The notes below the pieces were generated by a model. The model did no database searches. It was not told where the DNA came from and saw nothing but the letters and a program-made list of their open reading frames with translations. The translations under genes were made by a program, and so were the position numbers. A stretch of 64,000 bases of DNA from Streptomyces sp. NRRL S-646 (lineage in GTDB: Bacteria > Actinomycetota > Actinomycetes > Streptomycetales > Streptomycetaceae): the NCBI RefSeq assembly GCF_000720765.1, contig NZ_JODC01000011.1, forward strand, positions 124,001 to 188,000. Direction: 5' to 3'. Below are positions 8,121 through 16,090 of the stretch, piece after piece. Position 1 is the first letter of the stretch. Each line of letters starts with the position of its first letter.

Positions 8121-8492
8121 GTGACCCCGAGTGCTCAGTTATCGGCTGATGCTGCGCGGCTCCGCGCCGCCGTCGACGCCCTGCCGCTGCGCGAAGGGAT
8201 GCGGGTCCTGGAGATCGGCTGCGAACCCGGCGCCGCGGCCCGGGAGGTCGCCCGCAGGGTCGGCGACGGACACGTCCACGCCACCGACCGCTTCGCTCGC
8301 GCGATCGCCCAGGCCGTAGCCGGCTCCGAAGCCGAAATCTCGTCCTGGGGCCCTGGACGGCCGCCACCCGGAAGCGGCCGCCGCGCCCTGGACAGGATCG
8401 CGGCGGCGCTGACGCCGACGGGCCGGCTGCTGGTCGACGACGGTTCGTCCATGGTCGAGGTCCGGGCCGTTCCTCGTTCTGGTTCTGGCTGA
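8121..8492 (+). pseudogene. remnant of a class I SAM-dependent methyltransferase
   Basis: The 5' part encodes a normal SAM-binding motif I (MRVLEIGCEPGAAAREVARR, with Glu where Gly is usual) and the acidic loop HATDRFARAIAQAVAGSEAEIS. The central domain is missing. What follows reads as the family's GALDGRHPEAAAA segment but in a shifted frame (as GPGRPPPGSGRR); the frame then returns to ALDRIAAALTPTGRLLVDDG. So an internal deletion of roughly 100 bp and a compensating frameshift have removed the substrate-binding half. The frame is still open for 123 codons but is unlikely to encode a working enzyme. Confidence 0.7.
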
Positions 8493-8524
8493 TTGATCTC
8501 GAACACGCCACCCCGTGAGGGAAG

Positions 8525-9040
8525 ATGGCCGTCATGGCATCGACACCCCCACGCAGCGCACTCCATCTCACCGCCACCCTCCTCACCGCGAGTGTCGCCC
8601 TCTACATCGCCCTCGTGGCCTTCGGCAACATCACGGACTTCGGCACGAACCAGGCGTTCGTGCAGCATGTACTGGCCATGGACACGACGTTCAAGGACGA
8701 CGACCTGATGTGGAGGGCCATCACCAGCAAGGGACTTCAGAACACGGCGTATGTCGCGATCATCGTCTGGGAGACCCTCGCGGCCCTCGTCCTCATATAT
8801 GGCACCTGGCTCTGGGCGCGGCGCGACTACACCCGCGCCCGCAGCATCTCCACCTACGGCCTGCTGATGCTCCTGCTGCTCTTCGGTGCCGGGTTCATCG
8901 CGATCGGCGGTGAGTGGTTCTCCATGTGGCAGTCGAAGACCTGGAACGGACTGGAGGCGGCGACCCGTGTGATCGTGTTCACCGGGGTCGTGCTGCTCGT
9001 CGTACAGCTGACCGACCGGCGGACCGACTCGTCTGCCTGA
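8525..9040 (+). CDS. DUF2165 family small integral membrane protein
   Basis: A 171-aa protein with four hydrophobic helices: LHLTATLLTASVALYIALVA near 13-33, NTAYVAIIVWETLAALVLIY near 73-92, STYGLLMLLLLFGAGFIAIG near 108-128 and VIVFTGVVLLVVQL near the end. The WNGLE motif and the long loop after helix 1 (ITDFGTNQAFVQHVLAMDTTF) are diagnostic for DUF2165. Function is unknown. GAGGGAAG ends 1-2 nt before the ATG at 8525, so the downstream ATG (8534, MASTPP) is the better-spaced start. It stands alone between the methyltransferase remnant and a convergent lipoprotein gene. Confidence 0.8.
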   Translation: MAVMASTPPRSALHLTATLLTASVALYIALVAFGNITDFGTNQAFVQHVLAMDTTFKDDDLMWRAITSKGLQNTAYVAIIVWETLAALVLIYGTWLWARRDYTRARSISTYGLLMLLLLFGAGFIAIGGEWFSMWQSKTWNGLEAATRVIVFTGVVLLVVQLTDRRTDSSA

Positions 9041-9070
9041 CCGCCGCCGCCTCGCCAAATACAGCTACAG

Positions 9071-9568
9071 CTAAGGCTGTTGCTTCTTCTCCACATAGAA
9101 GGAGTAGGCGAAACTTCCGTTGCCCGGACCGGTCGCATCGGCGTTGAAGCTGATGGGGCCGGGACCGGAGTCAGAGGCGGACACCTCCACACTCTGCTGG
9201 AAGATCGACCCGTCACATGTGCTGGTATGCGTCGCCGAAGGAACATACCTGCCGTCGACGGTGAACTTGACGACGGCCTTGCCCTTCCCTGTGCAGGCAA
9301 AGGCGAATGTCACACTCCGCACGTTTTCGGGTATCGCGGGCAGGGTGTTTCCGATCTGCGGCTGCAAGCGGCCATATCCGCTCCCGAGGGCCTCTCTGCC
9401 GGCGAACGCCTGGTTCAGAATCGCCTTTGCGCCCTTGCCGTCCGGTGCGGGGCTGACCGAAGTCGGGGTCGTACGGGACGCGCGTGCCGACGAGTCGGTC
9501 GGCTCACCGGAGTCGCAGGCGCTGCTCAGTGCCACCGCGGCCACGAGGCACAGCAGGGCCGCTTTCAC
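9071..9568 (-). CDS. putative secreted lipoprotein
   Basis: A 165-aa exported protein. It begins VKAALLCLVAAVALSSAC: a short hydrophobic signal peptide ending in a lipobox (LSSAC), so Cys18 is the probable lipidated residue on the outer face of the membrane. A Ser/Thr-rich linker and a beta-rich domain with CTGKG and STCDG cysteines follow (a likely disulfide). I recognise no characterised family. The GTG start overlaps the TAG stop of the upstream gene by one base (9568), so the two are translationally coupled and may form one envelope unit. Confidence 0.7.
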   Translation of the reverse strand: MKAALLCLVAAVALSSACDSGEPTDSSARASRTTPTSVSPAPDGKGAKAILNQAFAGREALGSGYGRLQPQIGNTLPAIPENVRSVTFAFACTGKGKAVVKFTVDGRYVPSATHTSTCDGSIFQQSVEVSASDSGPGPISFNADATGPGNGSFAYSFYVEKKQQP

Positions 9569-10122
9569 TACTTGACCACCGCCACCTTCGTCCCCGCCGT
9601 CCCGAACGTCCACAGCGCAGTCCCGTCCGCCGTCCGCATCCGGATGCCGCCCGTCGCGGTGTTGGACGCGGGCGGCGGGGACGAGCCGTCCACCGCGTTG
9701 GAGAAGGCGACATTCACGCCGGATTTGACCGAAAAGTACACGATGTGTTCGATCTTCACGCCGTCGGAGCCGGTGATGGCGCCCCGGGTGCGGGCGCCGA
9801 CCGTGTACGTGCCGGGGTCCGGGCTCACCGTCCCCGGCCACACCGCGAACGTACGGCGGGCCGCATCGCTCGCGTCGACCAGCCACACCGTCTTCTTCCC
9901 GAGGGAGTAGACGATGCGCCGCCCGGTCCCGGAGCCGTCCGGTACCGCGGCCGGTGCCGTGGACTTCGTGGGCGTGGGATGCGCGCCCGCCGACGCCGAC
10001 GCGCTCGGCCGGGCGGCGACCGCGTGGGGCTTCGGCCCCTTGTCGGCCTGTACGGCCAGGACGACGACAGCGGCGATCGCTCCCACCGTCAGACCGGTCA
10101 CCCAGACCTTCGGGGCTGGCAC
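9568..10122 (-). CDS. membrane-anchored extracytoplasmic protein, L,D-transpeptidase-like region
   Basis: A protein of about 184 aa with one N-terminal helix (VTGLTVGAIAAVVVLAVQA) and a Pro/Ser/Ala-rich linker. The outer domain contains YSLGKKTVWLVDASD, RTFAVWPGTVSPDPGTYTVGARTR and GIRMRTADGTALWTF. That layout resembles a minimal L,D-transpeptidase/YkuD beta-fold, but no HxxGxxx...SxGC(V/I)R catalytic Cys motif is visible, so it is probably not an active transpeptidase. The start is GTG 10122, with GAGGAG 9 nt upstream; ATG 10131 directly abuts the GAGGAG. It is coupled to the lipoprotein gene downstream. Confidence 0.6.
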   Translation of the reverse strand: MPAPKVWVTGLTVGAIAAVVVLAVQADKGPKPHAVAARPSASASAGAHPTPTKSTAPAAVPDGSGTGRRIVYSLGKKTVWLVDASDAARRTFAVWPGTVSPDPGTYTVGARTRGAITGSDGVKIEHIVYFSVKSGVNVAFSNAVDGSSPPPASNTATGGIRMRTADGTALWTFGTAGTKVAVVK

Positions 10123-10185
10123 GGCACGCATCTCCTCAGCTCCACATCCCCATGTCCTCATGGAACAGGGGTCGGATCATCGTAC

Positions 10186-12771
10186 TCAGTCCAGCACCGG
10201 CAAAAGTTCCGGCAAGTGCCCGTCGGACGCCGCCGCCGCCCGCTGCCGTTCCTCCGGCACCTCCCCGTACAGCGTCGTCCGCGGTTTCGCCGGGCGACCG
10301 GCCGCGTCCGCCACTGCGATCAGGTCCTTGACCGACTTGTACGAGCCGTAGGAGGAGCCCGCCATGCGGGAGATCGTCTCCTCCATGAGGGTGCCGCCCA
10401 GGTCGTTGGCGCCGGAGCGGAGCATCTCCGCCGCGCCCTCCGTGCCCAGCTTCACCCAGCTGGTCTGGATGTTCGGGATCCACGGGTGCAGGAGCAGGCG
10501 GGCCATCGCCGTCACCGCACGGTTGTCGCGCATGGTCGGGCCGGGGCGGGAGATCCCTGCCAGGTACACGGGGGCGTTCGTGTGGATGAAGGGGAGAGTG
10601 ACGAACTCCGTGAAGCCGCCGGTGCGTTGCTGGATTCCGGCGAGGGTGCGCAGGTGGCCGAGCCAGTGGCGCGGCTGGTCCACATGCCCGTACATCATCG
10701 TCGAGCTCGACCGGATGCCCAGCTCGTGCGCCGTCGTGACGACCTCGATCCAGGTCGCCGTCGGCAGCTTGCCCTTGGTCAGGACCCAGCGGACCTCGTC
10801 GTCGAGGATCTCGGCGGCCGTGCCGGGGATGGTGTCCAGGCCCGCCTCCTTGGCCGCGCTCAGCCACTCCCGGATGGACATCCCCGTGCGCGTCGCACCG
10901 TTGACCACCTCCATGGGCGAGAAGGCGTGGACGTGCATCCCGGGGACGCGGGACTTCACCGCCTTCGCGATGTCGAAGTACGCCGTACCGGGCAGGTCGG
11001 GGTGGATGCCGCCCTGCATGCAGACCTCCACCGCGCCCACGTCCCAGGCCTGCTGGGCCCGGTCCGCGACCTGCTCCAGGGACAGGGTGTAGGCGTCGGC
11101 GTCCGTCCTGCGCTGGGCGAACGCGCAGAAGCGGCAGCCCGTGTAGCAGACATTGGTGAAGTTGATGTTGCGGGTGACGATGTACGTCACGTCGTCGCCG
11201 ACGGCCGACTTCCGTACGTCGTCCGCGATCCGCGTGAGGGCGTCCAGTGCGGGGCCGTCGGCGTGCAGCAGGGCGAGGGCCTCCGCGTCCGTGAGGCGCG
11301 TCGGGTCGTCCGCCGCCGTCGCCAGGGCCGCCCGTACGTCCGTGTCGATGCGCTCCGGCAACATGCCGGGGGCGGCCGCCTCGCGCAGGGCGGCCCAGTC
11401 GCCGTACACCTCGTCGAAGTCGTCACGGCGGTCGGACGTACGGCCCTCGGTGTCGATGGAGGAGTGCAGATCCGTACGGCCGGAGGCGACGAAGGCCTCC
11501 TCCGGTTCCTGCCACGGAAGCCCCTGCGGGAGGACCTCGGGACGCGCGAGACCCGTCTCCGGGTCGGCCAGGGCGCGCACGTGCGGGCGCAGGCGCGGGT
11601 CCAGCCAGGGTTCGCCGCGCTGTACGAACTCCGGGTAGACGCAGAGGCGTTCACGCAGTTCGAAGCCGGCGGCGCGGGAGCGCTCGGTGAGTTCCTCGAT
11701 CTGCGGCCAGGGGCGTTCCGGGTTCACGTGGTCGATGGTCAGGGGGGACACACCGCCCCAGTCGTCGATGCCTGCTCCTATCAGGCGCTCGTACTCGGAG
11801 TCGACGAGGTTGGGCGGGGCCTGGAGGTTGGCGGACGGGCCCATGATGTGGCGGGCTACGGCCACCGTGGCCACCAGTTCGTCCAGCTCCGCGTCCGGCA
11901 TGCCGCGCATCGCGGTGTCCGGTTTGGCGCGGAAGTTCTGGATGATCAGTTCCTGGATGCCGTGGTAAGCGCGGGAGATCTTGCGGAGCGCGAAGAGGGA
12001 CTCCGCCCGCTCCTCGTACGTCTCTCCGATGCCGATCAGGAGGCCGGAGGTGAAGGGGACCGAGGAGCGGCCCGCGTCCTCCAGCACCCGCAGCCGTACG
12101 GCGGGTTCCTTGTCCGGGGAGCCGTAGTGCGGGCCACCGGGCTCGGACCAGAGCCGGGTGGCGGTCGTCTCCAGCATCATGCCCATGCTCGGGGCGACCG
12201 GCTTCAGGCGCTGGAAGTCCGTCCAGGACATCACGCCGGGGTTGAGGTGGGGCAGCAGGCCCGTCTCCTCCAGGATGCGGATGGAGATGGCGCGGACGTA
12301 GGCGATGGTGTCGTCGTAGCCGTGCGCGTCGAGCCATTCGCGCGCCTCGGGCCAGCGGTCCTCGGGCTTGTCGCCCAGGGTGATCAGGGCTTCCTTGCAG
12401 CCGAGGGCCGCGCCCTTGCGGGCGATGTCGAGGACCTCGTCCGGGGACATGAACATGCCGTGACCGGCGCGGCGGAGCTTGCCGGGGACGGTGACGAAAG
12501 TGCAGTAGTGGCATTTGTCCCGGCACAGCCGGGTGAGGGGGATGAAGACGCTCTTCGAGTATGTGATGACGCCCGGACGCCCCGCCTGTTCGAGGCCGGC
12601 GTCTCGTACCCGGGCGGCGGACGCGGCGAGGTCGGTGAGGGCCTCGCCGCGGGCCTGGAGGAGCACGGCGGTCTCGGTGACGTCCAGGGCGACGCCGTCA
12701 CGGGCGCGTTTGAGGGCGCGACGCATGGAGTTGTCGGTCGGTCCGGTTCCGGAGGTCGCGGAAGTCGTCAT
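10186..12771 (-). CDS. fbiC: bifunctional FO synthase (CofG-CofH fusion)
   Basis: An 861-aa cytoplasmic enzyme carrying two radical-SAM domains. The N-terminal CofG half has CRDKCHYC with cluster cysteines 83, 87 and 90. The C-terminal CofH half has CYTGCRFC with cysteines 542, 546 and 549. It joins tyrosine to 5-amino-6-ribitylaminouracil to make 7,8-didemethyl-8-hydroxy-5-deazariboflavin (FO), the chromophore precursor of cofactor F420. Length and architecture match actinobacterial FbiC throughout (S. coelicolor SCO4429, from memory). It has its own promoter region (12772-12838), shared back to back with no other start. An LLM-type oxidoreductase gene lies just upstream on the same strand. 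Confidence 0.95.
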   Translation of the reverse strand: MTTSATSGTGPTDNSMRRALKRARDGVALDVTETAVLLQARGEALTDLAASAARVRDAGLEQAGRPGVITYSKSVFIPLTRLCRDKCHYCTFVTVPGKLRRAGHGMFMSPDEVLDIARKGAALGCKEALITLGDKPEDRWPEAREWLDAHGYDDTIAYVRAISIRILEETGLLPHLNPGVMSWTDFQRLKPVAPSMGMMLETTATRLWSEPGGPHYGSPDKEPAVRLRVLEDAGRSSVPFTSGLLIGIGETYEERAESLFALRKISRAYHGIQELIIQNFRAKPDTAMRGMPDAELDELVATVAVARHIMGPSANLQAPPNLVDSEYERLIGAGIDDWGGVSPLTIDHVNPERPWPQIEELTERSRAAGFELRERLCVYPEFVQRGEPWLDPRLRPHVRALADPETGLARPEVLPQGLPWQEPEEAFVASGRTDLHSSIDTEGRTSDRRDDFDEVYGDWAALREAAAPGMLPERIDTDVRAALATAADDPTRLTDAEALALLHADGPALDALTRIADDVRKSAVGDDVTYIVTRNINFTNVCYTGCRFCAFAQRRTDADAYTLSLEQVADRAQQAWDVGAVEVCMQGGIHPDLPGTAYFDIAKAVKSRVPGMHVHAFSPMEVVNGATRTGMSIREWLSAAKEAGLDTIPGTAAEILDDEVRWVLTKGKLPTATWIEVVTTAHELGIRSSSTMMYGHVDQPRHWLGHLRTLAGIQQRTGGFTEFVTLPFIHTNAPVYLAGISRPGPTMRDNRAVTAMARLLLHPWIPNIQTSWVKLGTEGAAEMLRSGANDLGGTLMEETISRMAGSSYGSYKSVKDLIAVADAAGRPAKPRTTLYGEVPEERQRAAAASDGHLPELLPVLD

Positions 12772-12838
12772 TCTTTGAGCATACGTTCGGGTTGATCAGG
12801 TCAAAGAGGCGCCGGCTCATCCACGGAAACGCCGTTCG

Positions 12839-13705
12839 TTACACGGTGTCACTGGAACCGGCCAGGAAGGTCCCGTACTCATCGAGCACCCGCAGCACCT
12901 CCGCCTCCCCCGCCGGCGGCAGCTGCACCACGACCTCCTCGATGCCGAGGTCCGCGTAGTGGGCCAGTTTGCCCGGGTTCGGGTACACGGCGTACGGGAC
13001 CACCTGCAGCGCCGACGGGTCGCGGCCCGCGTCCGCCCAGGCGGCCCGCAGCACCGGCAGTGACTCCGTCAGCCCGCGCCCGCCGATCGGCAGCCACCCG
13101 TCGGCGTACTCGCAGATGTGGGAGAAGAGCTTGGGACCGGCGGCCCCGCCGACGAGGGTGCGCGGGCCGACGACCGGACCGCGCGGCTTCTGCACCGGCT
13201 TGGGGTGGGCATACGAAGCCCGTACGCTCCCGAACTCCCCTTCGTACGCGGCCGGTTCGTCACTCCACAGCGCACGCATCAGGGCCATCCTGTCCCGCAC
13301 CAGCTCCCGCCGCGTACGCCACTCGACCCCGTGGTCGGCGGCCTCCTCGACGTTCCAGCCGAAGCCGAGGCCGAGGGTGAAGCGGCCGCCGGAGAGGTGG
13401 TCGAGGGTCGCGATCTGCTTGGCGAGGTCGATCGGGTCGTGCTGCGCGACCAGCGTGATGCCGGTGCCGAGGCCGAGCCGCTCGGTCACCGCGGCCGCCT
13501 GGCCGAGCGCGACGAAGGGGTCGAGGGTGCGGCCGTACTCCGGCGGCAGCTCACCGCCCGCCGGGTACGGGGTCACACGCTCCACCGGGATGTGCGTGTG
13601 CTCGGGCAGATACAGGCCGGCGAAGCCGCGCTGCTCCAGCTCACGGGCGAGCCGGACGGGGGCGATGGTCTCGTCGGTGAGGAAGATCGTGACGGCGATT
13701 CGCAT
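12839..13705 (-). CDS. LLM class F420-dependent oxidoreductase
   Basis: A 288-aa luciferase-like TIM-barrel protein. It opens with MRIAVTIFLTDETIAPVRLARELEQRGFAGLYLPEHTHIP and has the family's TLDHLSGGRFTLGLGFGWN at about 100-118. This subgroup (TIGR03619-like) normally uses F420 rather than FMN. It would transfer hydride to or from an unknown substrate in the cytosol. It is encoded 67 bp upstream of fbiC in the same direction, so cofactor precursor and a cofactor user may be co-transcribed. No regulon operator is present. Confidence 0.8.
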   Translation of the reverse strand: MRIAVTIFLTDETIAPVRLARELEQRGFAGLYLPEHTHIPVERVTPYPAGGELPPEYGRTLDPFVALGQAAAVTERLGLGTGITLVAQHDPIDLAKQIATLDHLSGGRFTLGLGFGWNVEEAADHGVEWRTRRELVRDRMALMRALWSDEPAAYEGEFGSVRASYAHPKPVQKPRGPVVGPRTLVGGAAGPKLFSHICEYADGWLPIGGRGLTESLPVLRAAWADAGRDPSALQVVPYAVYPNPGKLAHYADLGIEEVVVQLPPAGEAEVLRVLDEYGTFLAGSSDTV

Positions 13706-13741
13706 GGGTCATCTGTACCGGGTGCGGCCCCATATGTCCAT

Positions 13742-13755
13742 ACCGACTGGTCGGT
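13742..13755. promoter_or_regulatory. TetR-like palindrome between divergent LLM and PHP genes
   Basis: ACCGAC-TG-GTCGGT lies 37 bp before the LLM ATG and 62 bp before the PHP-protein GTG. It resembles generic ACCGACNNGTCGGT operators of TetR-type repressors and is unrelated to the TGACG regulon palindrome. No adjacent regulator gene is visible. Confidence 0.45.
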
Positions 13756-13816
13756 CGTTACCTGCAGCTGTCGCGCAGGCATGACATCGCGCAACCGGTC
13801 GGCCTACGTTGGAGAC

Positions 13817-15205
13817 GTGACGACGATTCGCGGCACCCTGCCTCCGGGCTCCCCGGACTATGTGTACGTACCCGTCGAAGTACCGTCCGGTGTAAGCGAG
13901 TTGAAGGTCTCCTACACCTACGACCGCCCCTCCGTCCCACCCGGCACCCCGGGCAACGCGCTCGACATCGGCCTCTTCGACGAGCGCGGCACCGAGCTGG
14001 GCGGGAAGGGGTTCCGGGGATGGTCGGGCGGGGCGCGTACGGAGTTCTTCGTACGCGCGGACGACGCGACGCCCGGCTACCTCCCCGGTCCGATCCACCC
14101 CGGCACCTGGCACATCGCGCTGGGCCCGTACACGGTGGCCCCGCAGGGCCTGTCGTACGAGCTCACGGTCACGCTCACGCACGGGGAGCCCGGCGAGACA
14201 CCTGAGCCGGTGTACCCACCCACACGGGCGAAGGGCCGGGGCCGCGCCTGGTACCGCGGCGACTGCCACCTCCACACCTGGTACTCCGACGGCCGCCGCA
14301 CCCCGGCCGAGGTCGCGGCCCTCGCGCGGGCAGCCGGCCTGGACTTCATCAACTCCTCGGACCACAACACCCACTCCTCGCACCCGCATTGGGCCTCGGC
14401 GGCGGGCGACGACCTGCTGATCATGCTCGGCGAGGAGGTGACGACGAGGAACGGCCACGTCCTCGCCCTCGGCATCGATCCCGGCACCTTCGTCGACTGG
14501 CGCTACCGGGCCCGGGACAACCGCTGGGCCACGTCCGCCCGCCGGATCCACCGCGCCGGAGGCCTGGTCGTACCCGCCCACCCGCACGCCACCTGCGTCG
14601 GCTGCGGCTGGAAGTTCGGCTTCGCGGAGGCGGACGCGGTCGAGGTGTGGAACGGGCCGTGGACGCCGGACGACGAGGTGACGCTCGCGGAGTGGGACAA
14701 CCAGCTGGTCGCTTCCGTGCGGGAGGGGCGCGACTGGATTCCGGCGATGGGCAACAGTGACGCTCACCGGAATCCGGACGTGGTCGGCATGCCCCAGTCA
14801 GTGGTCCTGGCCGAGGATCTGACCCGGGAGGCGATCCAGGACGGCATCCGGGCGGGGCGCTCGTACGTCGCCGAGTCCCGCAACGTCACACTGGCCTTCA
14901 CGGCCTCCGCCGGCGGCCGGACCGCCGGTCCCGGCGAGCGGCTGGACACCGACCACGAGACGCCGGTGACCGTACGCCTGGAAGCGGCCGGCGCCCCGCG
15001 CTGCACGATCCGCTTCGTGACCGACCAGGGCGTCCTGTTCACGAGCGAACCGCTGCCGGTCACAGGCTCGGGCACGGTGGAGTGGCGGACGACACCGGCG
15101 TACGCGGCCTACGTACGGGCCGAGTTGCGGCACGAGACGGCGGTGGGGCCGCTGCCGGGGGTGATGGCGGCGTTGACGAATCCGGTCTTCCTCGGCCGCC
15201 CGTGA
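13817..15205 (+). CDS. CehA/McbA family metallohydrolase (PHP domain)
   Basis: A 462-aa protein with a beta-rich N-terminal domain (residues 1-135) and a PHP domain. The PHP motif starts DCHLHTWYSDG (HxH), followed by SSDHNTHSSHPHW, GEEVTTRNGHVLALG and GNSDAHRNPD, together giving the usual trinuclear metal ligands. Family members include carbaryl hydrolase CehA and phosphoesterases; the substrate here is unknown. There is no signal peptide, so it is probably cytosolic. The GTG start at 13817 is behind GGAGA with tight spacing. It is convergent with a membrane protein gene 31 bp downstream. Confidence 0.8.
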   Translation: MTTIRGTLPPGSPDYVYVPVEVPSGVSELKVSYTYDRPSVPPGTPGNALDIGLFDERGTELGGKGFRGWSGGARTEFFVRADDATPGYLPGPIHPGTWHIALGPYTVAPQGLSYELTVTLTHGEPGETPEPVYPPTRAKGRGRAWYRGDCHLHTWYSDGRRTPAEVAALARAAGLDFINSSDHNTHSSHPHWASAAGDDLLIMLGEEVTTRNGHVLALGIDPGTFVDWRYRARDNRWATSARRIHRAGGLVVPAHPHATCVGCGWKFGFAEADAVEVWNGPWTPDDEVTLAEWDNQLVASVREGRDWIPAMGNSDAHRNPDVVGMPQSVVLAEDLTREAIQDGIRAGRSYVAESRNVTLAFTASAGGRTAGPGERLDTDHETPVTVRLEAAGAPRCTIRFVTDQGVLFTSEPLPVTGSGTVEWRTTPAYAAYVRAELRHETAVGPLPGVMAALTNPVFLGRP

Positions 15206-15236
15206 CGGTGCCGCTGCGCAACGGGTCTGCGGCCGG

Positions 15237-15911
15237 TCACAGGAAGAAGGGCAGGTTCACGATCAGGGCGACGTATGCGATGCAGCCGAGCACCATGAGC
15301 ACGGCGTACTGGACGAAGTGGACGTGACGCCACGGCGTGGGTATCCCGGGAAAGCGCTTCTTCAGTAGAGGCCATTTGAGGAAACCGTGGTCCTGGAAGA
15401 CAAGATCCAGGTGCTGCCACAACTCCCGGAGCCCTTCCGCGTCCCAGAGCCGGGCGTCGATGAGCACCGGCCGGTGGTCTCTGGAGGTGATGACGATCCG
15501 GCTGCCGTGCGGACCGTCGACGGGCACCCTGACCGTGTGCAGCCCCGTCAGGGAGGACACCGGAGTGTGCAGAACCTTGCGGTTCCATCGGTCGCGCACC
15601 GTCAGGACGCCGTCTTCCAGGCGGATGCCGGCGTTGGCCCAGCGCAGGCCGATCAGCGCGCAGACCCAGAGCAGCGGGAACACGACTGCCAGGATCCCGA
15701 TCACCAGCCCCGTCATCCCCGACCCTGCTGACGTACCGCGTCCCTTGGCCATCATGAGACCCATACGCAGCGCCCCGATGGCGATGAGGGGCGACGCCTT
15801 GATCAGCAGGGCCTTGCTGGGCCCGTTGTCGGGCCTGACGGAAACCCAGGGGAGGTCCACCTCGTCCGCCGGGTCGGTGAGCGGGGCATCGCCCGGTGGC
15901 CGCGTAGTCAT
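15237..15911 (-). CDS. membrane protein with PH-like domain, unknown function
   Basis: A 224-aa protein. The first ~35 residues are polar; two hydrophobic segments follow (ALLIKASPLIAIGALRMGLMM and MTGLVIGILAVVFPLLWVCALIGL). A soluble stretch typical of bacterial PH-like domains comes next (GIRLEDGVLTVRDRWNRK, then VRVPVDGPHGSRIVITSRD), and a last helix ends at the C-terminus (FVQYAVLMVLGCIAYVALIVNLPFFL). I chose ATG 15911, which lies 8 nt from AAGGAGG; ATG 15917 is too close. No function can be assigned. The gene stands alone. Confidence 0.7.
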   Translation of the reverse strand: MTTRPPGDAPLTDPADEVDLPWVSVRPDNGPSKALLIKASPLIAIGALRMGLMMAKGRGTSAGSGMTGLVIGILAVVFPLLWVCALIGLRWANAGIRLEDGVLTVRDRWNRKVLHTPVSSLTGLHTVRVPVDGPHGSRIVITSRDHRPVLIDARLWDAEGLRELWQHLDLVFQDHGFLKWPLLKKRFPGIPTPWRHVHFVQYAVLMVLGCIAYVALIVNLPFFL

Positions 15912-16090
15912 GCGCATGTCCTCCTTCTGCGTCGCGCCGCGCTCCGCCGTATGTGCCGGCCAGGAATTGTGGGCAGGGACGCACGACCACTCTCCCGGAA
16001 CGCCTGGATCGCCGGCATCGGGGAAACTACGTAAACGCACACGCGACCGACGGTGAAGACGTGCTCGCAGCAGCCTTCCGTCTCGCGTTG

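Noticed and set aside
9568..10122. Active L,D-transpeptidase
   Set aside because: The family Cys/His catalytic motif is not visible; only the beta-fold-like segments resemble it.
9484..12795. 1103-codon plus-strand open frame opposite fbiC
   Set aside because: It is antisense to an unmistakable FO synthase with six cluster cysteines, and its translation has no protein-like composition.
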